NCBI GenBank assembly: GCA_905250125.1
Contig: CAJNOL010000038.1
Span: 124,001 to 188,000, forward strand
DNA: 64,000 bases
From: Rotaria sordida
Taxonomy: Eukaryota > Rotifera > Eurotatoria > Philodinida > Philodinidae
Direction: 5' to 3'
The notes beneath the pieces were generated by a model. The model was not told the origin of the DNA. It ran no database searches and saw nothing but the letters and a program-made list of their open reading frames with translations. This document shows positions 48,668 to 61,584 of this stretch, piece after piece. Within the stretch, counting starts at the first letter, position 1. Each line of letters begins with the position of its first letter. A program made the position numbers and the translations under genes.

Positions 48668-51600
48668 TGTAAGAAAATTTTCACTTAATAGGAAAAAGAA
48701 AATAATAATAATAATAGTAGGAAAAAAAAATTTTTTTTTTCTTTCTTCTTTTTCAAACGAGACAATTTTATTTTTAATTATGCCATAAAAAAAATCAAGA
48801 GTATAATGTATACTAAAAAACCTCTTACGCATTTAAATATATTGATGTTATTGCTTTCAGTTCTTTTTTCGCCTCGTTTTTTTTTTTAGAACTATATATC
48901 CAATCAATAATTAATCTACCATAAATCATGAGAAAAAAAAACCACATATAAGCCTACTAGTACCGATGTTTGGTTATTCTTATCTCTAATACTTTTTTAT
49001 ATTTAAGATTGAAATTAATATAGTTAACTAGAGAATATTTAAAAAGAATATTTACAAAGTTTCATACATAAAGACTGACTTCTATTTGACCTTATCAAAA
49101 CAATGAAAAAAAAAATATAGTGTTTTTTTGATGTATCGGTGTAATAAACAAAAGAAACAAAAGATATTAAGCAAGGTTGATCATACCAATATATAATATA
49201 CTCTATTTTAGACAAAGAAAAGGAATACATGTATATACGAAGTATCATATACATCATTATATGCATAAAATAGAAATAAATTATTCTTAAAGTGTAATCG
49301 GACCTGTTATACAATGAAAAAGATAAGAAGATTGAAAAGTTCGAATTTAAAAGTAAAAATACATTTTTTTTTTTAATTTTATGACGATAGTAGATTTTCT
49401 TGTGATGAATGTATTTATTACCTGACTGTTTTTAATGTATGATTTATAAATGTATGTGGATGCTCTTTCAATCGCTCATGGATTTGATGAAAGTCTGAAA
49501 CAATAAAATGGCTACTCCTCTCGATGCATCGTTTTACTTTTTTTTTCTCTTTTTTTTTTTCTTTCTTTTTCTTCGTTGATGTTCGTTGTCGTTGTCGTCG
49601 TCACTATATGCTTACGTGCAGTCACATCGTTAATGGAGAGAGAGAAGGAAATACACCATCACAAACAGAAGAATGTAAGCATAAATAAATATACGGTGAC
49701 TAATCGAAGAGTACAAAACATCGAATTTCATTTATGTTCGATGTTTGAATATATCGAGAGTTTCAATAAAAAGGAAGAAAGAAAAAAACGCATGATATTT
49801 GTCTTAAGTGATTAAAAAAAAGACGCTTCTGTATGATATTTATTTTTCATCTGTTCTTTCTATGATTATAATCAAAAAACAAACGAATATAAAAAAAGAA
49901 ATATATGTTCGTGTTCTCTTTTCTTTTATCAGAATATCAATATGACTAGTGCTAATAATATAGAATAACATTTATATTCAGTAATTTGGTTTAAAAAAAC
50001 GGCCTACGTGATCAACTAAAATAATATCGAGTAGCATGCAACACATATAAAAAATAAAAGCAGAACCAAATCGCATCTCGTGGTCTTCTTTTTCTCTACG
50101 ATAATAATAATTTGTATGACATTTTTATCGTTCGATAACTAACAAATAGATTTATAAATAGAGAAATGTAAAATTTTGATATAATACTTCATAATTATAT
50201 GCTGGAAAGAAAAAAAGAAATCTCGTTTATAAAATTATCCTTTTTATTTTTCGTTTTTATATAATATATATTTTTTATTTTGTATTCAATACAACGATAA
50301 TTTATATTTAGTATACTAAGTATTTTATAGCAACAAGAGATTTTCATTCTCTTATGATAATCTATTGAAAATAAACATTAATAAAATTATAAGAATGACT
50401 TAATTTTTGCTGAATTGTTATGAGAAATATCTAATACATTGATGATATACAAAAATTTTCATTAAAAAAATTAGTTAATTTATTTGTCAATATGCAGATA
50501 TGCATTTTTCTACTAGATAGAATATTAGGTATTCATTTACACTGATATTTGAGGATATATTATTTATGTTTTCACTGAAATTAAGTATTGCATAGGAAAA
50601 AAAATCAATATAGTGTTGATCAGATATATATATACACGTGTGATTCTAATGTCTATTTAAACAGATGTAAAGACCTAAACTAAAAGAGAATCATACAAGT
50701 GAAATAAGCAATAAAATCAGAACAAAAGATCTAAATAGCTGTTGTTGACTAGTGTATTTCTTATAGAAAAATTACAAGTACCTTGAAAAGAATATTTTTT
50801 TTTTTATGTGTTAAAGTCATTTTATATCATGGTCATGAAAAGACCCAAGGTAAACGAATAATAAAAAATAGTAAATTTCAATTTCACAAAATATTTACAA
50901 TTTAAATATATGTAACTAAAAAAACTGTTTTTTATTTACATAAAAAGAATGAAAACTTGTGGATGTGAAATCATTGCATAGAGAGTATAATTTATTTTAT
51001 TTCTTTTCTTTTTATCTTGAAAGGAAAAAAAAAAATCTTTTCTCAAGAAATAAAGAAAGATTGTAACAAATTTAAATCAACATAGAATTATTTTAAAAAT
51101 AAATGTGTAAATTTCAGTTGTATTGAAATGTACTTTACAATATTCAAACGTCAAAAATAAAATTTCTTCATGTCATGAGTAAGAACAAACAATAAGCTAT
51201 AGAATCAAAAGTTAATTATATCTCAATGAGTCGAGCTTGTTGAAATCTAAGTAAAAGAACACTAGGGAAATCATTAAATAAGTTATTTATGTATTAGCAT
51301 GCTTTGAAAATATAATGATTAAAAAAAATAAAAAAATTCGTTGTGCGGATGTTCTCATTTCCTGTTATTTAAACTGTTATTGACATAAGAATTAAGTGGT
51401 CGTGCATGTAAGATAAATATTTCGAGAATATCAATAGCTAATGACCTGCAGTTTTCATTAATTGAAAGAGGCAGAGTAGAACATGTTTTGATATAATATT
51501 ATATAGGATCAAATCATTGTTTAACCAATGGCTTTTCAAGAATCTTTTCGAAAAATCCAAAATAATACTATATAACTTCAATAAATTTTCGACTCTGATA

Positions 51601-51670
51601 TAAACGTGAGCTAGAAACAAAATCAATCTATATGCCTAGTTGTATCTTAAGTAACTATCTTCTACACTCA

Positions 51671-51852
51671 TAATAGCCATCAAATCAAAACAAACTTGTG
51701 TTCGACGCGTGAATGAATCATCCTATCAATTTGACAGTAAATTTTTATCGCTTGTCTATGTATATAGACAAGCGATAAAAATTTATTTTCAAATTAAAAT
51801 AACTATCTATTAACACACTGTATAGAAGCTTGTTTTGATTTGATGAATATTA
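51671..51852. mobile_element. 182-bp MITE with a perfect central hairpin
   Basis: The ends match inverted: CATCAAATCAAAACAAACTT on the left, and CATCAAATCAAAACAAGCTT from the right end. The centre is a perfect 21-nt arm (51739-51759, through ATCGCTTGTCTAT) with its inverse at 51764-51784 and a 4-nt loop. The middle of each arm is diverged. It looks like a small non-autonomous element. Confidence 0.75.
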
Positions 51853-51923
51853 ACAATGGAGAAAATAATTATCTCACAATAAAAAAATCTTGTACGGTTG
51901 GTAAAGAATATTAGACATGTACG

Positions 51924-52457
51924 GGTCAAATTAAAGTTCTGAATGTCAAACTAACAAATTTTAAATATGAGTTGCCTATGGCGTACACTGATCGAAATAA
52001 TGAATTTTTTAGACATTTACCGTATATGTAAGAGTCCCACAAGTCAAAATTTTAATACTATACATTTTTCTTTTTTTTTTCGTGATGGTTGAATAGAGTT
52101 TGTTGGGTTGCATAAGAAAAAGTATGTTTCAAACTGCAAACAAAAGAAAAATGAATGAAAAAGGTCCAAAGTATCATTCTCTTCTAAATATAACGAAAAT
52201 AGAACAAATAATTGTGACTTTTATGAAATCTTATAAAAATTTCTGTTTAAGTTTGAGGTATACTTGTTTTTAATGCAAATCAACGACCTCTATTCAACCA
52301 TTACGAAAAAAGGAAGCAAAAACAAACAATGTTAAAATTTTGACTTATGGGTATTCTCCTCCCTATACTGTAAATACATAAGCAATCCATTATCTCATTT
52401 CGTGTATATCATGGATCACTCATATTTTAAATCTATTAGTTTGGCAGTAAGAGTTTC
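51924..52457. mobile_element. Fold-back element, about 530 bp
   Basis: GTCAAACTAACAAATTTTAAA (51945) is inverted at the right end (reverse complement GCCAAACTAATAGATTTAAA, 52444). Deeper matches include CAAGTCAAAATTTTAA and TGATGGTTGAATAGAG, the latter inverted near 52292. It starts only 72 bp after the preceding MITE. No ORF. Confidence 0.7.
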
Positions 52458-53059
52458 AATTTTACTCTAATGTTCTCTATCAACAGTACAAAACATTCTA
52501 TTGTGAGCTATACCCAGAGAGTTAAAGAAAAATCAAAAAATAGCATTAAAATGATGAAACGAATAAAAAAAATTGATGCATTTGAAATTCATCGATTAAC
52601 ATAGACATTTTCATTAATTTCGTTGCATGGATTTGATTAAACATGAAATTCACTGCATTTGCTTAATTGAAATGTTGCTGTTCATCAATGAATTTGAAAT
52701 GCATCATTTTTTTTTTGTCTGTTTCATTATCAGAAATGCCTTTTTTTTTCGTGTTTTTGATACAAAATCCATGAAAGCCAAGAAATTTTTTTGAGTTTTT
52801 AACTTCATGAGTAATACCTGAAGAGGGTACAGATTCAAAATCTTTCTAACTAACATGTATGTCAAAATCAAAAGTTCATTTGGGTTCGCATAGTATTATT
52901 ATGGATTTTTCTAAAAGATTCTCAAAACTCACTGATTAAATAATCATTTTTCCTTACATAATATTATATCAAAACACGTTCGAACTTTGCCTTTTTTTAG
53001 ATTGATGAAAATCATGGATCACTACTTATTATTGTTCTCATCTTACATCTACTACTTAA

Positions 53060-53141
53060 CCCTTTCCGGCCGGATGTTTCCATATGGAAACATTTTCCCC
53101 TATAGGGGTACGGCATTTTTCAAATAGCCGGCCGGAAAGGG
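53060..53141. mobile_element. 82-bp piggyBac-like MITE flanked by TTAA
   Basis: The element is bounded by TTAA on both sides (53056-53059 and 53142-53145). It starts CCCTTTCCGGCCGG and ends with the exact inverse of those 14 bases. TTAA target duplication with terminal CCC is the hallmark of the piggyBac superfamily. Inside are two further perfect palindromes, ATGTTTCCATATGGAAACAT and CCCCTATAGGGG. Its GC content is far above its surroundings. It has no coding capacity. Confidence 0.85.
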
Positions 53142-53557
53142 TTAATTCTGACGCCAACTATTATGATAATGTTCATTATTAACTTCAAATAAAGTACAAA
53201 CAACTTTCCTAATACAACGAAAAAAGTAATTTTCTTCGATATTTTTACTACATATTTTCGAAACGTTGGTCTCTATAAATTCCGATATCAAAAACTTTAA
53301 ATATATCAAATCAATCTAATATTTTCATAATATAAACAGATAAGATATAAAGAAAATCAAAATTACTGTAAAAATAAAACTAAGAAAAAAAAAAGAAAAC
53401 CAAACAAAACTAATCCTTATCCTAATGACGAGAAGAACACCTTCTCGTCACTTTTGCTTTAAATAAAAAATATTTATAAAAAAACAAAAAAAAACAAAAA
53501 AAAAAGAATTTGAAATACAGAGAAGCAAAAAAAACCTTTACAATAATATTTCACTAC

Positions 53558-56500
53558 TTATAAAAATGATTCACAATGATACTGATTGATTATTTCTGGT
53601 GGTGAACTTATAGCCATTTCACTAATATCACCAACTTCAAGAATTCTTTCATAAAGAGCAATTGTTTCAGGAGATAAACCGGCATTTAAAAGACGATTTT
53701 CTAATTCAATATCATGATTATGAACTAATTTTTGATTATGTGTTGGACTTGAATCTGGTAATGTTATACGTAATGGAATACCGGAATATTGATTTGAAAG
53801 ACGAGGTACCTCATATAAAGATTTTGATGTTACACTATGCCATTGTAAACTTGGATCAATGATAATTGAACGATTTTGAATATCATTCATTTGATCATTT
53901 ATTATATTCGTTTGATTAAAAGAATTATCGACAATTTTATTTGTCGATATTCGTAATAATGGTTGTGAATTATTTGACGTTTTCTAAAATAAATATGAAT
54001 AAATAGAATTTGAAAATAGATCAAAATAAAATCAAATTTACCATTGTCGAAGTTGAATTTATGACTTTATCTGACAAATTATTATTTGATATTTTTGGAC
54101 GAACTGATTGTTTTGATACATCTGAACTTATTGAATGACGATCATTTCCAACTGAATTTATTGAAGATGAATGTTGTGCTGTAAAATTTATCTTATTTGA
54201 TGATGATGATGATGATGATGGTCGATATTGTTGTGGATGAGGATGAGAAGGTAGAGGTACTTGTGGTTTTGATGAACTTTTAATAAATAATTTTAAATAA
54301 ATTATTATTGTTAAATTTTTTTTTTTTGGTTAGTTCATTTTTTAAAAAGAAACTTACTTTTGTTTGATTTGATTTGTTGACGTTTGTGATTTTACATTCA
54401 TATTTAATGGTAATTTTGGTTGTGGAGTAAATGTTGTTGATTTAAGAAAAGGACGAAAAGCACTACGAGATCCACCACCAACTAAACTATTAGTACATGA
54501 TTGAAATGAAGGTTTAGATTGATTGTTCAGATTTTCATTAGTAGATTTCATTGAAGAAATCGTAGATCTTGAAATATGATTTATTGATAGTAAATTTCTT
54601 TCATTCTCATCTGTTGTTACAGTAATTTGAAGTGATGGACCAGATGTTTTTCGACTTGGAGGTACAACAGCAACAGGCGGTATTAGATTTGAAATAGATT
54701 TTTGTTGAAGTGAAGAAGGAAAATGAGATTGTGATGGTGGTAAACTTTGACTACGAATAGTTGATGTTTGTTGAGGATGTCTTAATGTTGGTTGATGTTG
54801 AGAATGATGCCGAGGTGCAACAGGAAAACGAAGATTTGACATAGTAATATCAATGATTGGTCCAACTGGTTGAATGGATGGTGGAACAGTGGCTGTTGGT
54901 AATTGTTCTATTAGTACTAGAATAATATATATATATATATATATAGAGATTAAAATAGAATTTTATAATTCTGTAATAAAATTTATCATGAATGTATAAA
55001 TAAAATAAATTTTATTTATATTGTTATTCTATGTATAAACAATAATAAATTGATTATAGTTATTTTGTTCAATAGAATATATATTTCGATAATACTTTTT
55101 ATTTTTATTTCAAAAGTGTAGATACATTGAATGATTAGTAGATGTATTGACTAAGTATTATCGATGTATTTTTTCGCATGTCAGTGACATTGCATGACTG
55201 ATAAAAAGTTTTGAAAAAATGCCGGGCTTTTTTTTTTCTAAATAATTTATTTTACATGAGAAGAATATTGTTGTAGGCGTTTTTTTTTTAAAATAAGAAT
55301 ACATTATATGACAAGTGAGTTCTATAATTATGGTGTTAGAACACATGAAATGTTTCAAGCATTAACGAAATTGAAAGTTAAATACATTGTCCATATACTA
55401 TAATTAATGATCTATCTAATGTATAATCTTTCTTGATAAATTTTAAATTTTTATATGTTTTTGATAGAACAATAAAAGAAAAGAATCCAAAAAAAATATT
55501 TAAATTTTTTTTTCTTTATAGTTATTAATGTGAATTGATTTTATGTTCTCTTATCTAAATCAATTTGTTCATTTTATTTATAAGAAAGTGTTATTCCTAT
55601 TAGAAATTTCTAAAAAATTAATTCGCCTATTTCAAACTCAATTGAATTCTCATGTATATATAAATCATCGGTTTTTTTGAATAGATTTAGTATACCGATC
55701 ATGGGAATTGTTTTAAAACTCGTGTGTGAAATCTTTAAGATAAAATATGATATTTTTTTAGAATTCAATGATTTCTATTCGATGTATACTGTTGATGATT
55801 TACTTTCGAAAAAGTCATAAATGAATCGAGAATTTGTTGATTAAACAGTGTTTTATCCAGCGTGACGGGAAGGAGGAGAAGGGGCATGCCCTTGAAAAGC
55901 GAGTTGACCTTCTTCCTAAATTTTGTGATTATTTTAACATGTACTATGTTTCTGTACTTCTAAAAATTATTATTTGATCTTCTAAAACTTTAAATTATTC
56001 GTTCAAAAGAGAATATCTCAATAAAACATTATAATTAAGTATAACATTGATATTAACCAGTAAGATAAGATTATGTGTCTCAGCAATTATTTGGACATTA
56101 TTTAAGCTATAAATCATTTTCTTTTTATCTATGCTGTTCTATCAAAAGTAACATTTACTAAAACCGCACTCATTCAACACAGAAAGGACAATATACTTTA
56201 TTGACTACGCATGAACAATTTTCAACATTGTTTTTCTTCAATCATACACTCATTTTGTCTTTGAAGGTCACATAATGGAGATAGTTATTATTTCTTTTAA
56301 ATAGAAAAGTATTTATTTGAATGATAAAATCTAGGAATAGTTGAATCTTACTATCACAATAGGCATAATTAACATAAAAAAAAAACACCAACAATAATAA
56401 AATTTTGCTTGAATCTGAATCGAAATGTTGATGAAATTAAAACAATTTTCATTTTTCTCTATATTACTTTTGATATAATAAATATGAATAAAAACTCAAA

Positions 56501-57189
56501 AAGATGAATTCTTTTTTTTAGTTTCGCTTTATCTACTCTTAAGTTTATATATATAAAAACTAACCTTTATCAGTATCATTAAGTGATATATCTTTTACTG
56601 CTTTAAGTGTATCGACTGACGAGTTTGAATGTGATTTTGTTAATGCTAATGTATCAGACTCGTCTAATGATGAAGTCGATGGTGGTGTAATACCAGCTTG
56701 ACTTAAATCTTCAACTGTAATAATAGTTAACATAATTTCAGGTTTTTTTGGTAATTTTTTCTTTTTTTTAGGTGTTATATTAAATATTTGTCGAGATTTC
56801 GTATTAATTTTTATTGGTGACGATGAATCATGACGAGAAGAACGAGAATATTTTCTTCTTTTTATTATCGTCGATGCTGTTGTTGTTGTTAATGATGGAT
56901 GTATATAACATTTTGTTCCATCAAGATATCTAACTTCAATTGGTGGTTTATGTTGACAATCATTTTCTTGCCGTCGTCGGTGTACATCAACTGTTGGTAT
57001 AGAACGAGCACTAATGAGACCATGAAATGTTTGATTTGACCAGCAACTTGATGATTGTTCACGATTATCAAACTGACGTTGAATATTAACAATTGATGAA
57101 GAATGACTATCACCTGACTCCTCATAAATTGTTTCAAGGTGAACCGTAGGAAGTGTAGGAGGAATAACAGGTTGAGTTTTTGATACCAT
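53558..57189 (-). CDS. Unrecognised disordered Ser/Pro/Thr-rich protein (614 aa, 4 exons)
   Basis: Exons 57189-56565, 54916-54358, 54276-54042 and 53983-53558 join in consistent phase to 1845 nt. I do not recognise the family. The protein is mostly low complexity, with Ser, Pro, Thr, Asn and Gln runs. Blocks that look constrained are YLDGTKCYIHP (about 90-100), a basic run (TPKKKKKLPKKPE, about 140-153) that could be a nuclear signal, and EIMLTIITVEDLSQAGITPP just after it. The C-terminal acidic helix is ENRLLNAGLSPETIALYERI (about 575-595). There are no membrane segments, zinc ligands or enzyme motifs. The first intron is 1.65 kb and carries no clear element. The start is the first ATG of the long open first exon, with stops upstream in frame. 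A regulatory or scaffold role is possible but unsupported. Confidence 0.75.
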
Positions 57190-59019
57190 CCTTATTGATT
57201 AACGTCTCTAACGAGACATCTTTCTTGTTCTTGTTAATATGAATTATTAAATATTTACGTGATCAATCGAATGATAACATAGGAATATTGTGTTATATCA
57301 TATACTTGACTTGTTCACTTTTTTTGGGTTTTTTTTCTTGCATGTATGCGTAGAGATTCATTCCTTTATATCATATAAATGATAAGTCATTAATCATGTT
57401 TGTGAAGCGTTAATACTATTGATAATCGTATTGTCAATGCTATCCAGTCAAAGATATAAATAATACAATGACATAACAACTAAAATAATAAATACTTTTA
57501 AACAAACAACATATAAAATAAACTAAAATCTTTTATTGCAAATTGAAATAGTATATACATACATTTATAAGCAAACCTTATTGACTCTTAAAGGTTTAAA
57601 TATTCGTCATCAAACATCTATAACAGGTATGTGAACACTCATGACATATATAAATATATATAAATATATATATATGTATGTGTATACATATACATATATA
57701 TATATATATACGAGGAGCTTATTCATCTACTTTTTTTTCTTTGTGACCTATTTCAACACCTCTTACATATATGCATATCAAAATATATTTTGATATGCAT
57801 AGCGAACACCTTCGTTCTTTTTTTTTCTTTACTTTTTTGTCTCTTTAACAACTAACAGATACTCTCCTTCATAAACCATTACAAGCTTTAGCTACGGGAA
57901 TGAAGCACAAATAAAAATGAAAAACTAAACATTAATGTACTATAATTATAATTTGTCCTTATTTACAGTTTGCCTTCAAACAGACATATGACATACAGAC
58001 ACATTATAAAGCGAAACAACTGTCTCCCCTACTGCTCACTCTATCATCCGTATACACACACACACACACATATGTATTAGACTGTACCGTCATCGTTGTC
58101 ATTGGTTCAAAATCAGATAAGCAATATCTTTTAACTACTAGCTCCACATCGGATAAAAAAGACTTAATAAACAAACGATAATCAAATTAAATTAAACCGT
58201 ATACTGAAAACATAGCGCATTAAATGATATATTTGAGTCATTTTTTTTTCTGTTTGAAGTATTAATATATGATACGTCAATGGCCATTAGTGCTACCTGT
58301 ACATATTTTATTTACTAATAGGCAAATATCCTTGATCGACAGATTCATTCATTTTTTTTTCTTTCTTTCGTTTTCTTCGCTTATTGATTTTTTGATTTTT
58401 ATTGTGCGTACACCTATAACTACGATGCATCGTTTTTTTGTGTTTCATGGTCAAATATACAAAATGGCGACCCGTTTCTGGTTATAATTTGATTTGATTT
58501 GATTGCGCCATCCAGAGAAAAAAAACGCTTATATAATGGAGAATGATGTATTTTCTTTTCCATTTTAAAACATTCATCTATCTATAATGTACAAGTTAAA
58601 ATGTTTGTCTTATATTTAAACTAGTTACCTATATGATAATGAGGACGACGATAACGCACATATATTCCTACTGTATAATATCAAAGATAAATGAATACGA
58701 AATGTGAATAACCATATTGTTATTATCATTGTCTTACTTCGTCTCGTGTCACTTTTCATTCAAAATAATACTGATCAGACGGATGACAAGGTAGATTTTA
58801 TCTTACCAGTCACCGTTTCAATTATTTCGATGACGACAAAAAAGAATATGGTTTTTTTCTTTTTCTTTCAATATATTATATGAATTATGAATTTCTTCGA
58901 CATTATAAAATCAAAAGACAATAAAACAAAAGAAAAATACAGAAGACGAATAAATTTATTCAAACAAACATAAATACAAATAAATAGAGATAAACTAGAA
59001 GTGAATTTATTATTGTATT
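57190..59019. other. Gene-free interval
   Basis: This separates the 614-aa gene from the 3' end of the homeobox gene. It contains TA-rich microsatellite DNA (57640-57712), a short AC run (58058-58071) and the 30-bp palindrome at 57771-57800. No exons seen. Confidence 0.6.
57771..57800. repeat. Perfect 30-bp palindrome
   Basis: ATGCATATCAAAATA followed by its exact inverse, with no loop. It lies just downstream of a TA-rich microsatellite, so it may have arisen by repeat slippage, or it may be a symmetric protein-binding site. Confidence 0.8.
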
Positions 59020-61584
59020 TTATTGAAATGAATTATATTTGATATCAGATGGTGTATATACAATATTCGATAGATTTTGTTCATTATAACAATTTGAATG
59101 TTTTGTTTCTTCATTATTATCAATAGAATATCGATTTGGATGATCTTTATCTATTAAAAAGAAAACCAATATGTAATCTATAAATTATTAACACGATGAA
59201 ATTTGTTTTTTTTTGTCTTTCAAAGACTTATATTTAAACAAAAAAAAAAAAAGAAACAATTAAATGTTTTAGTTTTTAGTACAACTTATCAAATCTAGAA
59301 TTTTCGAATCTCAATACAATCGAACCGTATTTTGATAATCTCAATGAAATTTTCTAATCGAAATTGGATAGTCGTCCTGAAAATATGAGATATTTTTTTC
59401 TATATTCGATGACTAACTCACTCTACACATTTCTCAGACGGTCAGAGCCGATCGGATCCAATCAAGGCCAGGACCAACATGACGGGCTCTAATTTTTAAT
59501 ACTCATATTGAAAAGATATCAAAATAAATCTATTCAAACTTTAATGAAAATTTTCAGTACCAATAAAAATAAAAATATTCTGTTTATAAACAATCAACGT
59601 ACGGTGTTTTTTCGTATCACCTATGACAATCTTATTATTCTTCGATGATGGATTAGTATTATTATTCTTCGTTTTGATCGATTGTTTCTGTCGCTCTTGT
59701 TTACGCCATTTAGCTCTTCGATTTTGAAACCATACCTGGCAATTTTGTTTAGAAGAAAAAAAAAACTTAACCTTTATCCTTTGAAAAAAAAAAACAAATA
59801 TTAAACTTACTTGAACACGTGCTTCAGTTAAATCAATACGAAGTGAAATTTCTTCACGTAAATAAACATCAGGATAATGAGTCTAATAATTCAATTAAAT
59901 ATATATAATTTTTAAAAGAAAACTTTATGATGTATAAAAAAAAAAAAAAGAAGTTTTATACTAATCATGAAAAGACATCTCTTCTTTTCATCATAACTAA
60001 TAAGCGGAAAAGTAATATAGTTTAATACTTTCATATTGAATAAAACGAAAGATTCTTGTCTTATTCTTTTTTTTTACTTTATCCGCAACCACTTTCAAGC
60101 AAATATAATAAAAATTAAAATTTTTTTTATCATATCGAACATCAAATTAACTTAAATTAGTTCTTTTTTTTTTTGTCTTAAATACAAACTCTAGACAAGA
60201 GATATATTTGACAAAGAAATTATTTATTTAGACAAGAATATTTATTCAATTGATTTTCAATAGTATATTATACGACAGAAATGTGTAGAGTAAAGATTAA
60301 AAAATTTTTCTCAGTCAAGATGTAGAGTATGAAAAAAAAAACTAATCCTGCATATCTCTATTATATGAATAATAATAATATTTATTTGTCTTCGAATTAC
60401 TTTACGAACTAAACCATGAGATAGATTATAAAAAGTTCCATTGAAGAAATATCTCTCAAGTACTTGTGATTTATTTCTTTTGCAATATAACTAGAAGTTA
60501 ACTATCTGTAGCTATTTTATGTTCGATAGAAGTTGTAATAGTGTACATAGTAATCGTGTGAGCTTCAATACAAAGTATTATTTTTTGCAAATTTTGATAG
60601 TTTAAACAAGCAACACTATTTTTAAAACTTTTCTACATGTGGAGATAGGGAAACAGTTCGATTCCAAAAAAAAAACACGAATCGATCTCATCATTGAGAG
60701 ATAAGCATTTTTCAGTCTTGGTTTAAATAACAAACAAAAAACAAATTTATTTTATTCTAGGTTCTGGTTTTAAGAAAACCCTTTGAATTCTCTATGACTG
60801 TCTGTAAGTTCGAAACTTCTTGTTTCTATACTGCAATTTATGTTATTTCGAATAATCTTCTATTTTGATAGTACATATAGAGATAAGCAAAATCTATTCG
60901 ATTCTCGATTCTAATGAGAACAAGATTTTTATATTAAATATCTTTTCATATGTTATCTATTTCCTAATTAAATCTTCTTCAATGAAACAAATTCTTTAAA
61001 TACATAAGGTTAAAAAAAAGAATAACTTGAAATTTGACTTTTCTTTCTTATTATTGATAACTCAATTTTTCCAAATAGGATTATTGAATTAATACAGTTA
61101 ATCATTGAAGTCTTTTTTTCTTACTTGTTGAAAACATTTTTCAAGTTCTCTTAATTGTAAACTAGTAAAAGTTGTACGAATACGTCTTTGTTTTCGTTTA
61201 TTATCATGTAAAAATGCTGTAGGTGTTGGCGTACCAAGTAATGATGATGAATTTGAATCATTTTGTGGTGTACCAAACATTTTATAAGATGATTGAAGAC
61301 CTATTTTATATATTTTCTTCTAGACAATTTTGATAAAAAGAAGACTTATTAAATTTACTCTGCATTGTAGCTGAATAAAAACTTGGATGTCGTAATGTTG
61401 TCGGTGTTGTACGATACATTTGATGATAAGTACTAGCTGTTGTTGATGAACTTGTTGCTGATGGTTGGTGTGAATAAAAATCTGTATATGGATTATAAGT
61501 AGCTGCTGCTGCTGCTGCAGCCGAATCAAAATATGAAGCAGCATCAAAAGGTAAAAAATAATTTGCTGTATGTGAATGATCCAT
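59020..61584 (-). CDS. PHOX2: Phox2-like paired-class homeodomain protein (245 aa, 5 exons)
   Basis: Nuclear DNA-binding regulator. In other animals Phox2 specifies visceral and autonomic neurons. Exons 61584-61359, 61300-61125, 59882-59811, 59735-59603 and 59150-59020 give 738 nt in phase. The homeodomain spans about residues 110-170, reading [13 protein letters not shown], then [21 protein letters not shown] and [15 protein letters not shown]. It has Gln at position 50, and its introns split it at FQQ|THYPD and ARVQ|VWFQN, the usual place for paired-class genes. [13 protein letters not shown], the YKMF block upstream and KQER downstream match Phox2 best; most Phox2 proteins have Phe where this has Trp in RRAKWRK. 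The N-terminus has a seven-Ala run and is Ser/Thr/Tyr-rich. The C-terminus is short and lacks the long poly-Ala of vertebrate PHOX2B. Intron 3 is 1.24 kb. Alx/Arx-type Q50 proteins are the alternative. Confidence 0.8.

Larger units (their letters stand above)
48668..53557. other. Gene-free interval with several inverted-repeat elements
   Basis: This holds the upstream region of extended synaptotagmin and the downstream side of the 614-aa gene. It contains three inverted-repeat elements (51671-51852, 51924-52457, 53060-53141) and long A/T runs. I see no exons; the plus-strand frame 49576-49815 shows no motif and starts in a GTC/GTT run. Confidence 0.6.

Noticed and set aside
49576..49815. Plus-strand 79-aa frame near the E-Syt promoter
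   Set aside because: It begins in a GTC/GTT run giving poly-Val, continues as Lys/Glu-rich noise, and has no motif or splice partner.
61320..61547. 75-aa frame over the Phox2-like first exon
   Set aside because: Out-of-frame shadow of the real exon; its Gln run is the poly-Ala codon repeat read in another frame.
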